Assembly (NCBI RefSeq): GCF_031085295.1
Contig: NZ_JAVFWO010000003.1
Location: forward strand, 1 to 64,000
Length of the DNA stretch: 64,000 nt
Direction of reading: 5' to 3'
Source of the DNA: Microbacterium psychrotolerans
GTDB lineage: Bacteria > Actinomycetota > Actinomycetes > Actinomycetales > Microbacteriaceae
Position numbers and translations under genes: made by a program. Shown here piece by piece: positions 54,194 to 62,327 of this stretch (position 1 is its first letter; each line of letters opens with the position of its first letter). The notes under the pieces were generated by a model. That model did no database searches, was not told the origin of the DNA, and was given only the letters and a program-made list of their open reading frames with translations.

Positions 54194-56683
54194 GTGGGGG
54201 CGACCGGCGCACAGCTGTACGAGCGGGGATGGCATCTCGCGACGCGTGGCAGGTTCGTGGACGCGCGCCGCGTGCTCGCCACAGGCGCGGCGCGGGCGGA
54301 GGCGGAAGGCGACGTCGAGCTGGGCGCGCGCATAGCGGGGACGACGGCCTACGTGCTGGCCCGGCTGGGTGACGTCGACGGCGGAGAGCGGCTGTGTCTC
54401 GAAGCCCTCAGCCGTGAAGGATTGTCGGACGCCGCAATCGCGCAGCTGCACGGTCAGCTGGGTTCGCTCGCGCTCGAGCGGGGATTGCTCGACGAGGCCG
54501 CGGGGTGGCTCGACAAGAGCATTCGAGGGCTCAGCGACCAGCCGGTGCGTCAGGCCAACATGCGGATGAACCGCAGCCTGGTCGACATGCAACGCGGCCG
54601 GCTTCAGTCCGCGATGGCCGATCTTGTCGCGGCCGAGGAGGCCTACCGCGCGGCTGGAATGATCACCGAAGCCAATCTCGCGGTCCACAATCGCGGTTAT
54701 ACGTCCATGCTGGCGGGCGATCTGGTGTCGGCGTTGCGGACGATGCAGTCCGTCCGTGAGCCGCTCGACGACGAGTCCGAGATGTGGGCAGCGGTGAACG
54801 AACTCGATCGCGCCGAGGTACTCCGGGAGGCCGGGCTGGTGACGGAGGCCGAGCGGAGCCTTTCCGCCGTCTCGGCGGCATTCGGTCGCCATCGTGCACC
54901 GCGCGACCGTGCGACCGCGGACTACCACCTCGCGCGATCTCTGCTCAGCCACGACCCCGAGCGCGCGGCTGAGGTGGCGGCGGCGTCGGCCAGGCGATTC
55001 GCGGCGATCGGCAGCTCGGGCTGGGCGGTTCGCGCGGAGGCGATCGGGCTGCGTGCGCGTCTGGCGGTCGGGCGCATCGACCGCACGGGGTCGCCCGTGC
55101 GGCTGACCCGACGACTTCCTTCTCCCAGGAAGGTCGACGAAGTGGCCGACGCCCTGCAGGAGCATGGCTTCGGTGCAGAGGCGGAGGCGCTCCGGCTCAC
55201 GCAAGCGCTGGCGCGGATCCGCTTGGGTCGACGCGCGCCCCGGCCCGTCGTCCGCGTCGGGCGCCGTACGCCACTCGAAGTCGGGCTGCTCGCGCATGAG
55301 ATGCGCGCGGCGCAGGCGGCTGCGTCCGGGCGGGAAGCGGATGCCCGGCGGCACGCGGCGGCAGGTCTCGATCTGCTGGACCGGACACGCCGGGCGGTCG
55401 GCAGCCTCGACCTCCAAGTCTCCGCCGCCATGCGAGGGGCGGGGCTCATCACTACGGGCCTGACATCAGCGCTACGGTCGGGAAGCCACGCGGCTGTGTT
55501 CGAATGGTCGGAGAGGGCCCGCGCGCAGAGCGGTTCGTTCCTTCCACTCCGACCCCCGCCAGACCCCGAGCTCGCTGCTGATCTCGCGGAGCTGCGGGTG
55601 CTGCGCACGTCTCATCCGGACGGCGAGTGGCTCTTGACGCCGCGAGCCGCATTGCTCAGCGACCGCGCCCGCCAACGGCAGTGGTCGCAGACGGCCGCGG
55701 GCGAGCTTCGCGCACGAGTCTCGCTCGGCGACGCGACGGCGGAACTGGGGGAGAGCGACCTGCTGGTCACGTACGTCTTCGACGGCATCCGGCTCGCGGC
55801 GCTCGCGGTCTCACGTGGACGATCGGACCTGGTGGAGCTGGACTGGACCGCGGCGCGCTCCGCACTCAGCGGACTGCGCGCAGATCTCGACATGGCGGCG
55901 ACACTGGTCGAGGGGCCGATGGCGATGGTGGTTCGACGCGGCCTGCAGGATCGTCTGAATACGCTCTCGAGCATCCTCTGCGCACCGATCGGTGCTCTGG
56001 CACGTGCTGAACGCATTCTCATCACTGCACCGGGCGTACTGGCCGGAGTCCCCTGGACGATGCTTCCCGCGACACGCCGTCGCCCCATCTCCGTTGCGCA
56101 GTCGGTCGCGGCGTGGATCCGCGAGCGGTCCCGGGATGTGCCCGCGCCGGTCATGGCGGGATTCGCCACCGGCCCGCGCGTCGCGCGTGGTGACGAGGAG
56201 GTGTCCTCGGCGTCGGCCGCCTGGGGACGCAGAGAGGTGCTGGGGAGCGACGACGCGACCGTCGCCACCGTGACGGCGCTGGCCTCGCACGTGGACTTGC
56301 TTCATATCGCCGCGCATGGGCGGCACGCGGTCGACAACCCCATGTTCTCGGGTCTCGAATTGGCCGATGGCACGCTCTTCGGCTACGACATCGACCTCAT
56401 CCCCGACGTTCCGGACACCGTCGTGCTGTCCGCGTGCGAGGTGGGCCGCTCCTCCGTCCGATGGGGTGAAGAAGCTGTGGGGATGACGCGGGTCTGGTTG
56501 CACGCGGGCGCCAGATCAGTCGTGGCCGCTCCTGTGGTCGTCGCCGACGACGAGGCCTGTGAGCTCCTTGCAGCGATGCACGAGGGGCTCGCCGCCGGTG
56601 TCGCACCGTCGGTAGCCCTGGCGGAGGCATCCGAGCGCACCGGCATCGTCGCCCCGTTCCAGGTGCACGGCGCCGGGTTCTGA
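54194..56683 (+). CDS. TPR-CHAT protease (caspase-like)
   Basis: 829 residues if GTG 54194 is used; the upstream in-frame start at 54059 overlaps the protease gene and gives an unlikely Arg-rich leader. No good ribosome site is visible for 54194, so the start is uncertain. The N-terminal about 400 residues are helical repeats of TPR type (LYERGWHLATRGRFVDARRVL, then AGTTAYVLARLGDVDGGERL). The C-terminal caspase-like CHAT domain has the catalytic His708 in HIAAHGRHAV and Cys748 in VVLSACEVGRSSVRWG. Both residues of the dyad are present. Fourth gene of the cassette, likely activated by the upstream proteins. Confidence 0.85.
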   Translation: MGATGAQLYERGWHLATRGRFVDARRVLATGAARAEAEGDVELGARIAGTTAYVLARLGDVDGGERLCLEALSREGLSDAAIAQLHGQLGSLALERGLLDEAAGWLDKSIRGLSDQPVRQANMRMNRSLVDMQRGRLQSAMADLVAAEEAYRAAGMITEANLAVHNRGYTSMLAGDLVSALRTMQSVREPLDDESEMWAAVNELDRAEVLREAGLVTEAERSLSAVSAAFGRHRAPRDRATADYHLARSLLSHDPERAAEVAAASARRFAAIGSSGWAVRAEAIGLRARLAVGRIDRTGSPVRLTRRLPSPRKVDEVADALQEHGFGAEAEALRLTQALARIRLGRRAPRPVVRVGRRTPLEVGLLAHEMRAAQAAASGREADARRHAAAGLDLLDRTRRAVGSLDLQVSAAMRGAGLITTGLTSALRSGSHAAVFEWSERARAQSGSFLPLRPPPDPELAADLAELRVLRTSHPDGEWLLTPRAALLSDRARQRQWSQTAAGELRARVSLGDATAELGESDLLVTYVFDGIRLAALAVSRGRSDLVELDWTAARSALSGLRADLDMAATLVEGPMAMVVRRGLQDRLNTLSSILCAPIGALARAERILITAPGVLAGVPWTMLPATRRRPISVAQSVAAWIRERSRDVPAPVMAGFATGPRVARGDEEVSSASAAWGRREVLGSDDATVATVTALASHVDLLHIAAHGRHAVDNPMFSGLELADGTLFGYDIDLIPDVPDTVVLSACEVGRSSVRWGEEAVGMTRVWLHAGARSVVAAPVVVADDEACELLAAMHEGLAAGVAPSVALAEASERTGIVAPFQVHGAGF

Positions 56684-56748
56684 GAATTCCCGCGGAGCCT
56701 GTATCAGGACGGATGCCGGCCGCTCCTGCTCACTGGAACGGCTCGCGC

Positions 56749-56769
56749 CTCCCGACGGGGGGTCGGGAG
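56749..56769 (+). terminator. Hairpin terminator after the CHAT gene
   Basis: CTCCCGAC and GTCGGGAG arms with a GGGGG loop, 66 bases after the CHAT stop. No T tract. Confidence 0.45.
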
Positions 56770-56879
56770 CGGGAGAAGACCCTTGGAAAACGCAGGTCGG
56801 GGCTGCGCGTCTTCGGCGCCGATCCTTGAGGGGCGCCGCGCTGGGGACTGGGGCGGCGTCCCTCGCCCACGCAGCGCGG

Positions 56880-57635
56880 TCAGCCGCGGGAGGAGTTCGC
56901 CGTGCGGCCGCGCACGATGCCGACGAACGCGTCGACGGCGGGCGTGGTGCGATCCGCGGGCCACGCCAGCGCGACCGTCGACGCAGGGCCGTCCAGGAGC
57001 GGCCGGTATTCGACATCCTTCCGCTGGTGAAGCCGCGCGAGCGACATCGGCACCACGACGATCCCGACCCCCGCGGCGACGGTCGCGATCGCTTCGGCGG
57101 TGTCTGCCGGGGGAGCGAACCGCGGCTCGACGGCGCCGGGCACGCGGACCCCGAGCACGTCGTCCTCCGGTACGATCAGCACCTCGCCGACCAGGTCGGC
57201 CATGTCCAGCTCATCGGCAGCCGTCAGGTGCGACTCCTTCGCACAGACCACGACCGGCACCTCGTCGTAGAGCGGGATGACGTGCAGCCCGTCCTTGTCC
57301 ATCGGCAGGCGGACCAGCGCCGCGTCGACCTCGCCGTCGCGCAGGGCCCGACGCTGCTCGGCGACGGCCAGCGCCACGAGCTCGAGGCTCGTGCGCGGCA
57401 TCCGTTCCTTCCAGGTGTCGATCCACTTGCCCGGTGTCGCGCCGGGGATCGCGCCGAGGAGGAAGGTCGTCGGCATGGGCGGCTCGGCGGGAGGTGTCGG
57501 CGACGGGCCCGGCGACGGCTGCGGGCGGCGGGTCTTCGTCGGCTTCGCCTTGGCTCCGGAGGCGGATGCGGCGCCCGGACGCTTGCCCGGGACGCCTCGT
57601 CCTCGTCCGCCTGCGCGCGACCCGCCCTTCGCCAT
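56880..57635 (-). CDS. LysR-type effector-binding domain protein lacking an HTH
   Basis: 251 residues. The first 55 are a basic, Lys/Arg/Ala/Pro-rich disordered tail (GGSRAGGRGRGVPGKRPG). The rest is a LysR substrate-binding fold: LLGAIPGATPGKWIDTWKERMP, EQRRALRDGEVDAALVRLP, VVVCAKESHLTAADELDMADL, and IATVAAGVGIVVVPMSLARL. The normal N-terminal winged HTH (about 60 residues) is absent. It may bind DNA through the basic tail, act as an effector sensor with a partner, or be a decayed regulator. Unknown target. Confidence 0.8.
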   Translation of the reverse strand: MAKGGSRAGGRGRGVPGKRPGAASASGAKAKPTKTRRPQPSPGPSPTPPAEPPMPTTFLLGAIPGATPGKWIDTWKERMPRTSLELVALAVAEQRRALRDGEVDAALVRLPMDKDGLHVIPLYDEVPVVVCAKESHLTAADELDMADLVGEVLIVPEDDVLGVRVPGAVEPRFAPPADTAEAIATVAAGVGIVVVPMSLARLHQRKDVEYRPLLDGPASTVALAWPADRTTPAVDAFVGIVRGRTANSSRG

Positions 57636-57670
57636 ACCGTTCAGCGTAGCCGGGGCGCTATCGTTCGCTC

Positions 57671-58069
57671 ATGGTGACGATCCTCGCAACGGTCTTCGCA
57701 GCGCTGGCGGCGCTGCTGCACGTGTACATCTTCGTGATGGAGAGCGTGCAGTGGACGCAGCCCAAGGTCTGGAAGCGCTTCGGCGTCGCCGACCAGGCCG
57801 CCGCCGACACGACGAAGCCGATGGCGTACAACCAGGGGTTCTACAACCTGTTCCTCGCGATCGGCGTGGTGATCGGCCTCGTGCTGATCTTCGCCGGAGC
57901 GGATGCCGCCCCCGTGCGCGCCGCCGGGCTCGCGCTCGTGGTGTTCAGCCTCGGGTCGATGGTGGCTGCCGCGCTCGTGCTGCTGACCACAGGCATGAAG
58001 TACCTGCGGCCCGCGCTCATCCAGGGGACGCTGCCGCTCATCGGATTCGTGCTGTTCCTGTTCGCGTGA
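57671..58069 (+). CDS. DUF1304 small integral membrane protein
   Basis: 132 residues with four membrane helices. The conserved DUF1304 pattern is LHVYIFVMESVQWTQPKVWKRFG and AYNQGFYNLFLAIGVVIGL. It diverges from the LysR-like gene (35 bases). Function unknown. Ends convergently with the nuclease gene. Confidence 0.88.
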   Translation: MVTILATVFAALAALLHVYIFVMESVQWTQPKVWKRFGVADQAAADTTKPMAYNQGFYNLFLAIGVVIGLVLIFAGADAAPVRAAGLALVVFSLGSMVAAALVLLTTGMKYLRPALIQGTLPLIGFVLFLFA

Positions 58070-58073
58070 GCGC

Positions 58074-58643
58074 TCAGTCGCACGCGCCCCACCGGCCGGC
58101 TCCGCCGGCGACAGCTGTCGCCTCGAGGGAGCGGAGCACCGCCTCCTGGCTGCGATTGGGCGAGTAGATCTCGACGCGCGCGTCACCCTCGGCGACGAGC
58201 AACCCGTTGACGAAGCGGCCGTCGGGCGTCCAGATGTAGAGCAGCGTCCTGCCGTACTGGTCGTGCACCTCGGCGTCGGGCGCCACCCAGATCGTCGATC
58301 CCGCCGGCACCAGTGCCGTGAGCTTCGCGGTCGCCTCCGAGCCCCAACAGTCGACGACGGGGGAGATCTCCGGGGTGTCGATGCCGAGCAGGCGGACGCG
58401 CGTCGACTCGAGGTCGCCGACCACGGCGTTCGGCGCCGCGACGCGGGCGCGCAGCGTGTCGCCGTCGTGCACGCTCTCCACCGTCATCTCGAACGCGTCG
58501 GCGGGTATCGCGGGCATCGTCGGAGCACCGCCGAGGGGCGCGACAGCACCGTCCCGTGAATCGTGGTCGCGCCCCGCGAACCACCACACGGCGGCGCCGG
58601 CGAGGACGAGCACGAGGATGCCGATGAGGACGCGTCTGACCAC
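58074..58643 (-). CDS. Secreted thermonuclease-type (SNase/TNase) protein
   Basis: 189 residues. The N-terminal helix RVLIGILVLVLAGAAVWWFAG is a signal anchor, then a SNase domain with VHDGDTLRAR, RVRLLGIDTPE (catalytic Arg and Glu/Asp region) and YGRTLLYIW. The calcium-site residues look conserved. Acts outside the membrane, degrading nucleic acids or in surface DNA turnover. Convergent with DUF1304. Confidence 0.85.
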   Translation of the reverse strand: MVRRVLIGILVLVLAGAAVWWFAGRDHDSRDGAVAPLGGAPTMPAIPADAFEMTVESVHDGDTLRARVAAPNAVVGDLESTRVRLLGIDTPEISPVVDCWGSEATAKLTALVPAGSTIWVAPDAEVHDQYGRTLLYIWTPDGRFVNGLLVAEGDARVEIYSPNRSQEAVLRSLEATAVAGGAGRWGACD

Positions 58644-58686
58644 GTCGCGAGCCTAGGCGGTGCTCGCGACGCTTCGCGATCGTGCG

Positions 58687-59094
58687 TCAGGCCGCCAGGC
58701 GGAGACCCCGCTTGTCGGTGGCGACGCGCTCGCCGTCGGCGATCGTCTGGTCGTCGCCGATGAGCGAGCCCCCGGCGACGCGAGCGTCGTGGCCGACCTG
58801 CGTGCGCACACCGATCTTCGCGCGCGGGCCGATAGCGGCCCGCGGACCGATGTGGGCGTGCGGGGCGATCTCGACGTCGGGGCCGATCACGGCATCCGTC
58901 TCGACCCACACGCCACGGCCGACGTGAGCGCCCGCGGCGATCTGAACCCCCGGTTCGACATACGCCCCCGCTTCGACGACGGCGCTCGGGTGCACCTTCG
59001 CTCCATGCGCGATGAGGCCACGACCGTTGACGTGCTTGCGGTAGCGCAGCGTCTCGCCCCGGTCGTTCTCGATGTCGATGTAGTTCTTGCCCAC
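58687..59094 (-). CDS. Left-handed beta-helix (hexapeptide transferase-like) protein
   Basis: 135 residues from GTG 59094 (AGGAGG five bases before, chosen over a longer frame). Almost the whole chain is built from hexapeptide repeats (VHPSAV, VEAGAY, VEPGVQ, IAAGAH, VGRGVW, VETDAV, IGPDVE, IAPHAH and more). These stack into a left-handed beta helix. No catalytic His of acyltransferases stands out. It may be an acyltransferase-like structural protein or carbonic-anhydrase relative; unassigned. Confidence 0.75.
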   Translation of the reverse strand: MGKNYIDIENDRGETLRYRKHVNGRGLIAHGAKVHPSAVVEAGAYVEPGVQIAAGAHVGRGVWVETDAVIGPDVEIAPHAHIGPRAAIGPRAKIGVRTQVGHDARVAGGSLIGDDQTIADGERVATDKRGLRLAA

Positions 59095-59194
59095 AATCCC
59101 CTCCTGAGCAGCACATAGTGCTGAGTACAGGAATAACCGAGGACAGCGGTGATTCATTCCCGCGCATCGGAACGATCCGGTCACGGCAGCAGAA

Positions 59195-59222
59195 GGCCCC
59201 GCATCCCGAAGGATGCGGGGCC
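59195..59222 (-). terminator. Terminator of the aminotransferase/mmsA operon
   Basis: GGCCCCGCATCC pairs perfectly with GGATGCGGGGCC around a CGAA loop; on the minus strand TTCT follows. Sits 16 bases beyond the aminotransferase stop. Confidence 0.85.
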
Positions 59223-59237
59223 GGAAGAAGGTTCGAA

Positions 59238-60647
59238 TCAGCCTTCCACGTACTCGTCAGCGGCAGACAGAGCGCGGTCGATCACGTCCAGGCCGCGCAC
59301 CAGCTCGTCCTCGCTGATCACGAGCGGCGGGGCGACGTGCACGCGGTTGAAGTGGGTGAAGGGCCACACGCCCTCGCGCTTGCACGCCGCGGCGACGGCG
59401 ACCACGGGCGCGGCATCCGCTCCACTCGCGTTGAACGGCACGAGCTGCTCGCGGGTGTCGCGGTCCTTGACCAGTTCGATCGCCCAGAAGAGGCCCATAC
59501 CCCGCACATCGCCGACGGACGGATGCCGCGATGCGATGTCGCGCAGGCGGGGTTCGACGACGCGCGAGCCCAGGTCGCGCACGCGCTCGAGGATGCCGTC
59601 GCGCTCGAAGACCTCGAACGTCGCCACGCCCGCCGCGCACGCGAGGGGATGCCCGGAGTAGGTGAGGCCGCCGGGGAACGACACGGTGTCGAAGTGCGAC
59701 GCGATGCGGTCCGAGATCACGACGCCGCCGAGCGGCACGTAGCCGGAGTTCACGCCCTTCGCGAAGGTGATGAGGTCGGGCTGCACATCGAACGCCTGGA
59801 ACGCGAACCACTGGCCCACGCGCCCGAAGCCCACCATCACCTCGTCGGCGATGTACACGATGCCGAAGCGGTCGCACAGCTCGCGGACGCCCGCGAGATA
59901 CCCGGGCGGCGGGACCAGCACACCGTTGGTGCCGACGATGGTCTCGATGAGGATGGCGGCGATCGTCGACGCACCTTCGAGCACGATGGTCTGCTCGAGG
60001 TGCTCGAGCGCGCGCTGCGTCTCTTCCTCCGGGCTCGACGAGTGGAACGCCGAGCGGTAGGGGTAGGGCCCGAAGAACTTCGCCGTCGAACCGTCGCCCG
60101 GCTCGTTCGGCCAGCGCCGCGGGTCGCCGGTCAGCGAGATCGCGGTGGTCGTGTTGCCGTGGTAGCTGCGGTACATCGACAGCACCTTGCGGCGACCGGT
60201 CACGAGACGCGCCATGCGCACGGCGTTCTCGTTCGCGTCGGCGCCGCCGTTCGTGAAGAACACCTTCTCGAAGCCGTCGCCCGCAACATCGGCGATGCGG
60301 CGGGCGAGCTCGCCGCGCACATCGTTCGCCATCGACGGCTGGATGGTCGCGAGGCGGCCGGCCTGCCGCTGGATGGCCTCGACGAGATCCGGATGCTGGT
60401 GACCGAGGTTGAGGTTCACCAGCTGCGAGCTGAAGTCCAGGTAGGCGTTGCCGCTGTAGTCCCAGAACGTGGAGCCCTCGCCCGCCGCGATCGGCAGCGG
60501 GTCGATGAGCGCCTGAGCGCTCCAGGAGTGGAACACGTGTCCGCGGTCGTCGGCGCGGACACGCGCCTCCGCCTCGCGGTCGGGGAGCGGGCGGCGGTCA
60601 CCGGCCGGGTCGGTGTAGACGGCGGCGTCGGCGAGCGTATCGGTCAT
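59238..60647 (-). CDS. Class III PLP-dependent aminotransferase, probable beta-alanine/amine:pyruvate type
   Basis: 469 residues. The PLP lysine is in DLITFAKGVNSGYVPLGGVV (about residue 289), the cofactor Asp in IVYIADEVMVGFGRVGQWF, and GADANENAVRMARLVTGRRKVL is typical. Downstream of mmsA copy 2 and 22 bases from it, so co-transcribed. The product semialdehyde of a beta-alanine-type transamination is the substrate of that dehydrogenase. A 4-aminobutyrate or taurine substrate is possible but less suited to the CoA-acylating partner. Confidence 0.87.
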   Translation of the reverse strand: MTDTLADAAVYTDPAGDRRPLPDREAEARVRADDRGHVFHSWSAQALIDPLPIAAGEGSTFWDYSGNAYLDFSSQLVNLNLGHQHPDLVEAIQRQAGRLATIQPSMANDVRGELARRIADVAGDGFEKVFFTNGGADANENAVRMARLVTGRRKVLSMYRSYHGNTTTAISLTGDPRRWPNEPGDGSTAKFFGPYPYRSAFHSSSPEEETQRALEHLEQTIVLEGASTIAAILIETIVGTNGVLVPPPGYLAGVRELCDRFGIVYIADEVMVGFGRVGQWFAFQAFDVQPDLITFAKGVNSGYVPLGGVVISDRIASHFDTVSFPGGLTYSGHPLACAAGVATFEVFERDGILERVRDLGSRVVEPRLRDIASRHPSVGDVRGMGLFWAIELVKDRDTREQLVPFNASGADAAPVVAVAAACKREGVWPFTHFNRVHVAPPLVISEDELVRGLDVIDRALSAADEYVEG

Positions 60648-60666
60648 GGGGGAGTCCTTGAGATCC

Positions 60667-62181
60667 AGGTCAGTTGTTCTGGGGGAAGCCGAGGTTGATG
60701 CCGGTGTGTTCGGAGTGGTTGCGGGTGGCGGGGTCGAGCCAGCGGCTGGTGATGGCTTTCTCGCGGGTGTAGAAGTCGAAGCCGTGGATGCCGTAGGCCT
60801 TGGCGTCGCCGAACAGGGACTGTTTCCAGCCGCCGAAGGAGTGGTAGGCGACGGGCACCGGGATGGGCACGTTGATGCCGATCATGCCGACCTGCACCTC
60901 GTTCTGGAAGCGGCGGGCGGCGCCGCCGTCGTTGGTGAAGATGGCGGTGCCGTTGCCGAACTGGCCGGAGTTGATCAACGCCAGCCCCTCGTCGTAGGAC
61001 TGCACGCGCACCACGGACAGGACCGGTCCGAAGATCTCCTCGGTGTAGGCGCGGGATGTGGTGGGGATGTGGTCGATGAGGGTGGGGCCGAAGAAGAACC
61101 CGTCCTCGTGCCCGTCGACGGTGAAGTTACGACCGTCGACGACGATGGTGGCGCCGTCCTGCTCGGCGATGTCGACGTAGGAGGCGACCTTGTCCCGGTG
61201 CACGTCGGTGATCAGCGGCCCCATGTCGGGCTCCACCCCGTCCACCCCGGCGCCGTTGCCGATCTTGAGCTTGCCGATCCGCTCGGTGATCTTCGTGATG
61301 AGCTCGTCGGCGACCGGCTCGACGGCCAGCACGACACTGATCGCCATGCAGCGTTCCCCGGCCGCACCGTACCCGGCGTTCACGGCCTGGTCCGCGACCA
61401 GGTCCAGGTCGGCATCCGGCAGCACCAGCATGTGGTTCTTCGCGCCACCCAACGCCTGCACCCGCTTGCCGTGCTTCGACGCGGTCTCGTAGATGTACTG
61501 CGCGATCGGCGTCGACCCCACGAACGAGATCGAGGCCACGTCGGGTGAGGTGAGCAGTCCGTCGACCGCGGTCTTGTCGCCCTGCAGCACCGTGAACACC
61601 CCGTCCGGCAGCCCCGCCTCCTGCCACAGCGCCGCCAGCCACAACGCCGCCGACGGGTCCTTCTCACTCGGCTTGAGCACCACCGCGTTGCCCGCGGCGA
61701 TCGCGATCGGGAAGAACCACATCGGCACCATCGCCGGGAAATTGAACGGACTGATGATCCCGACCACACCCAGCGGCTGCTTCACCGAGTACACATCGAC
61801 ACCGGTCGACGCGTTCTCACTGAACGCACCCTTGATCAGATGCGGGAACCCGCACGCCAGCTCCACGACCTCCTGGCCCCGCAGAATCTCCCCCATCGCA
61901 TCCGAGACGACCTTGCCATGCTCGGCCGTGATGATCTCCGCCAACTCCCGCTTGCGCGCATTCAGCAGCTCCCGGAAGCTGAACAACACCCCCTGCCGCC
62001 GCGCGATCGACCACCCCGACCACACCCGGAACCCACGCACCGCCGACGCGATCGCCGCATCGATCTCCACCTGATCCGCCAACGCCACATGGGCCGACAC
62101 CACACCCGTCGCCGGATTGAACACCGGCGCCATCCGACCCGACGACGACACCACCTCCACACCATCAACCCAATGCGAGAT
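60667..62181 (-). repeat. 1.5-kb inverted near-identical repeat, right copy (within mmsA)
   Basis: Reverse complement of 3604-5118, same length. See the left copy for the list of differences. Confidence 0.85.
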
Positions 62182-62238
62182 CACCCGCACATCCGCGTCC
62201 GTGGTCGCGGTGGCGACGGCGCTCTCGGCAATGCTCAT
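60670..62238 (-). CDS. mmsA: CoA-acylating (methyl)malonate-semialdehyde dehydrogenase, amine-pathway copy
   Basis: 522 residues, nearly identical to the iolA product. It diverges only in the first 19 residues and at about four internal sites (Val for Ala, Thr for Ala, Thr for Glu, Lys for Arg). Nucleophile and cofactor motifs are unchanged. First gene of the unit; the aminotransferase follows and PucR is divergent. Likely converts malonate semialdehyde from beta-alanine to acetyl-CoA. Both copies probably have the same reaction but separate regulation. Confidence 0.92.
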   Translation of the reverse strand: MSIAESAVATATTDADVRVISHWVDGVEVVSSSGRMAPVFNPATGVVSAHVALADQVEIDAAIASAVRGFRVWSGWSIARRQGVLFSFRELLNARKRELAEIITAEHGKVVSDAMGEILRGQEVVELACGFPHLIKGAFSENASTGVDVYSVKQPLGVVGIISPFNFPAMVPMWFFPIAIAAGNAVVLKPSEKDPSAALWLAALWQEAGLPDGVFTVLQGDKTAVDGLLTSPDVASISFVGSTPIAQYIYETASKHGKRVQALGGAKNHMLVLPDADLDLVADQAVNAGYGAAGERCMAISVVLAVEPVADELITKITERIGKLKIGNGAGVDGVEPDMGPLITDVHRDKVASYVDIAEQDGATIVVDGRNFTVDGHEDGFFFGPTLIDHIPTTSRAYTEEIFGPVLSVVRVQSYDEGLALINSGQFGNGTAIFTNDGGAARRFQNEVQVGMIGINVPIPVPVAYHSFGGWKQSLFGDAKAYGIHGFDFYTREKAITSRWLDPATRNHSEHTGINLGFPQNN

Positions 62239-62327
62239 GGGTGATCCCTTTCGGCGTCGGACAGATCGTGTGGCGATCCTTTAGGCTTGACGCGTCCCAG
62301 CCTGTCAGAGAAGAAGAGGCGGTTACG

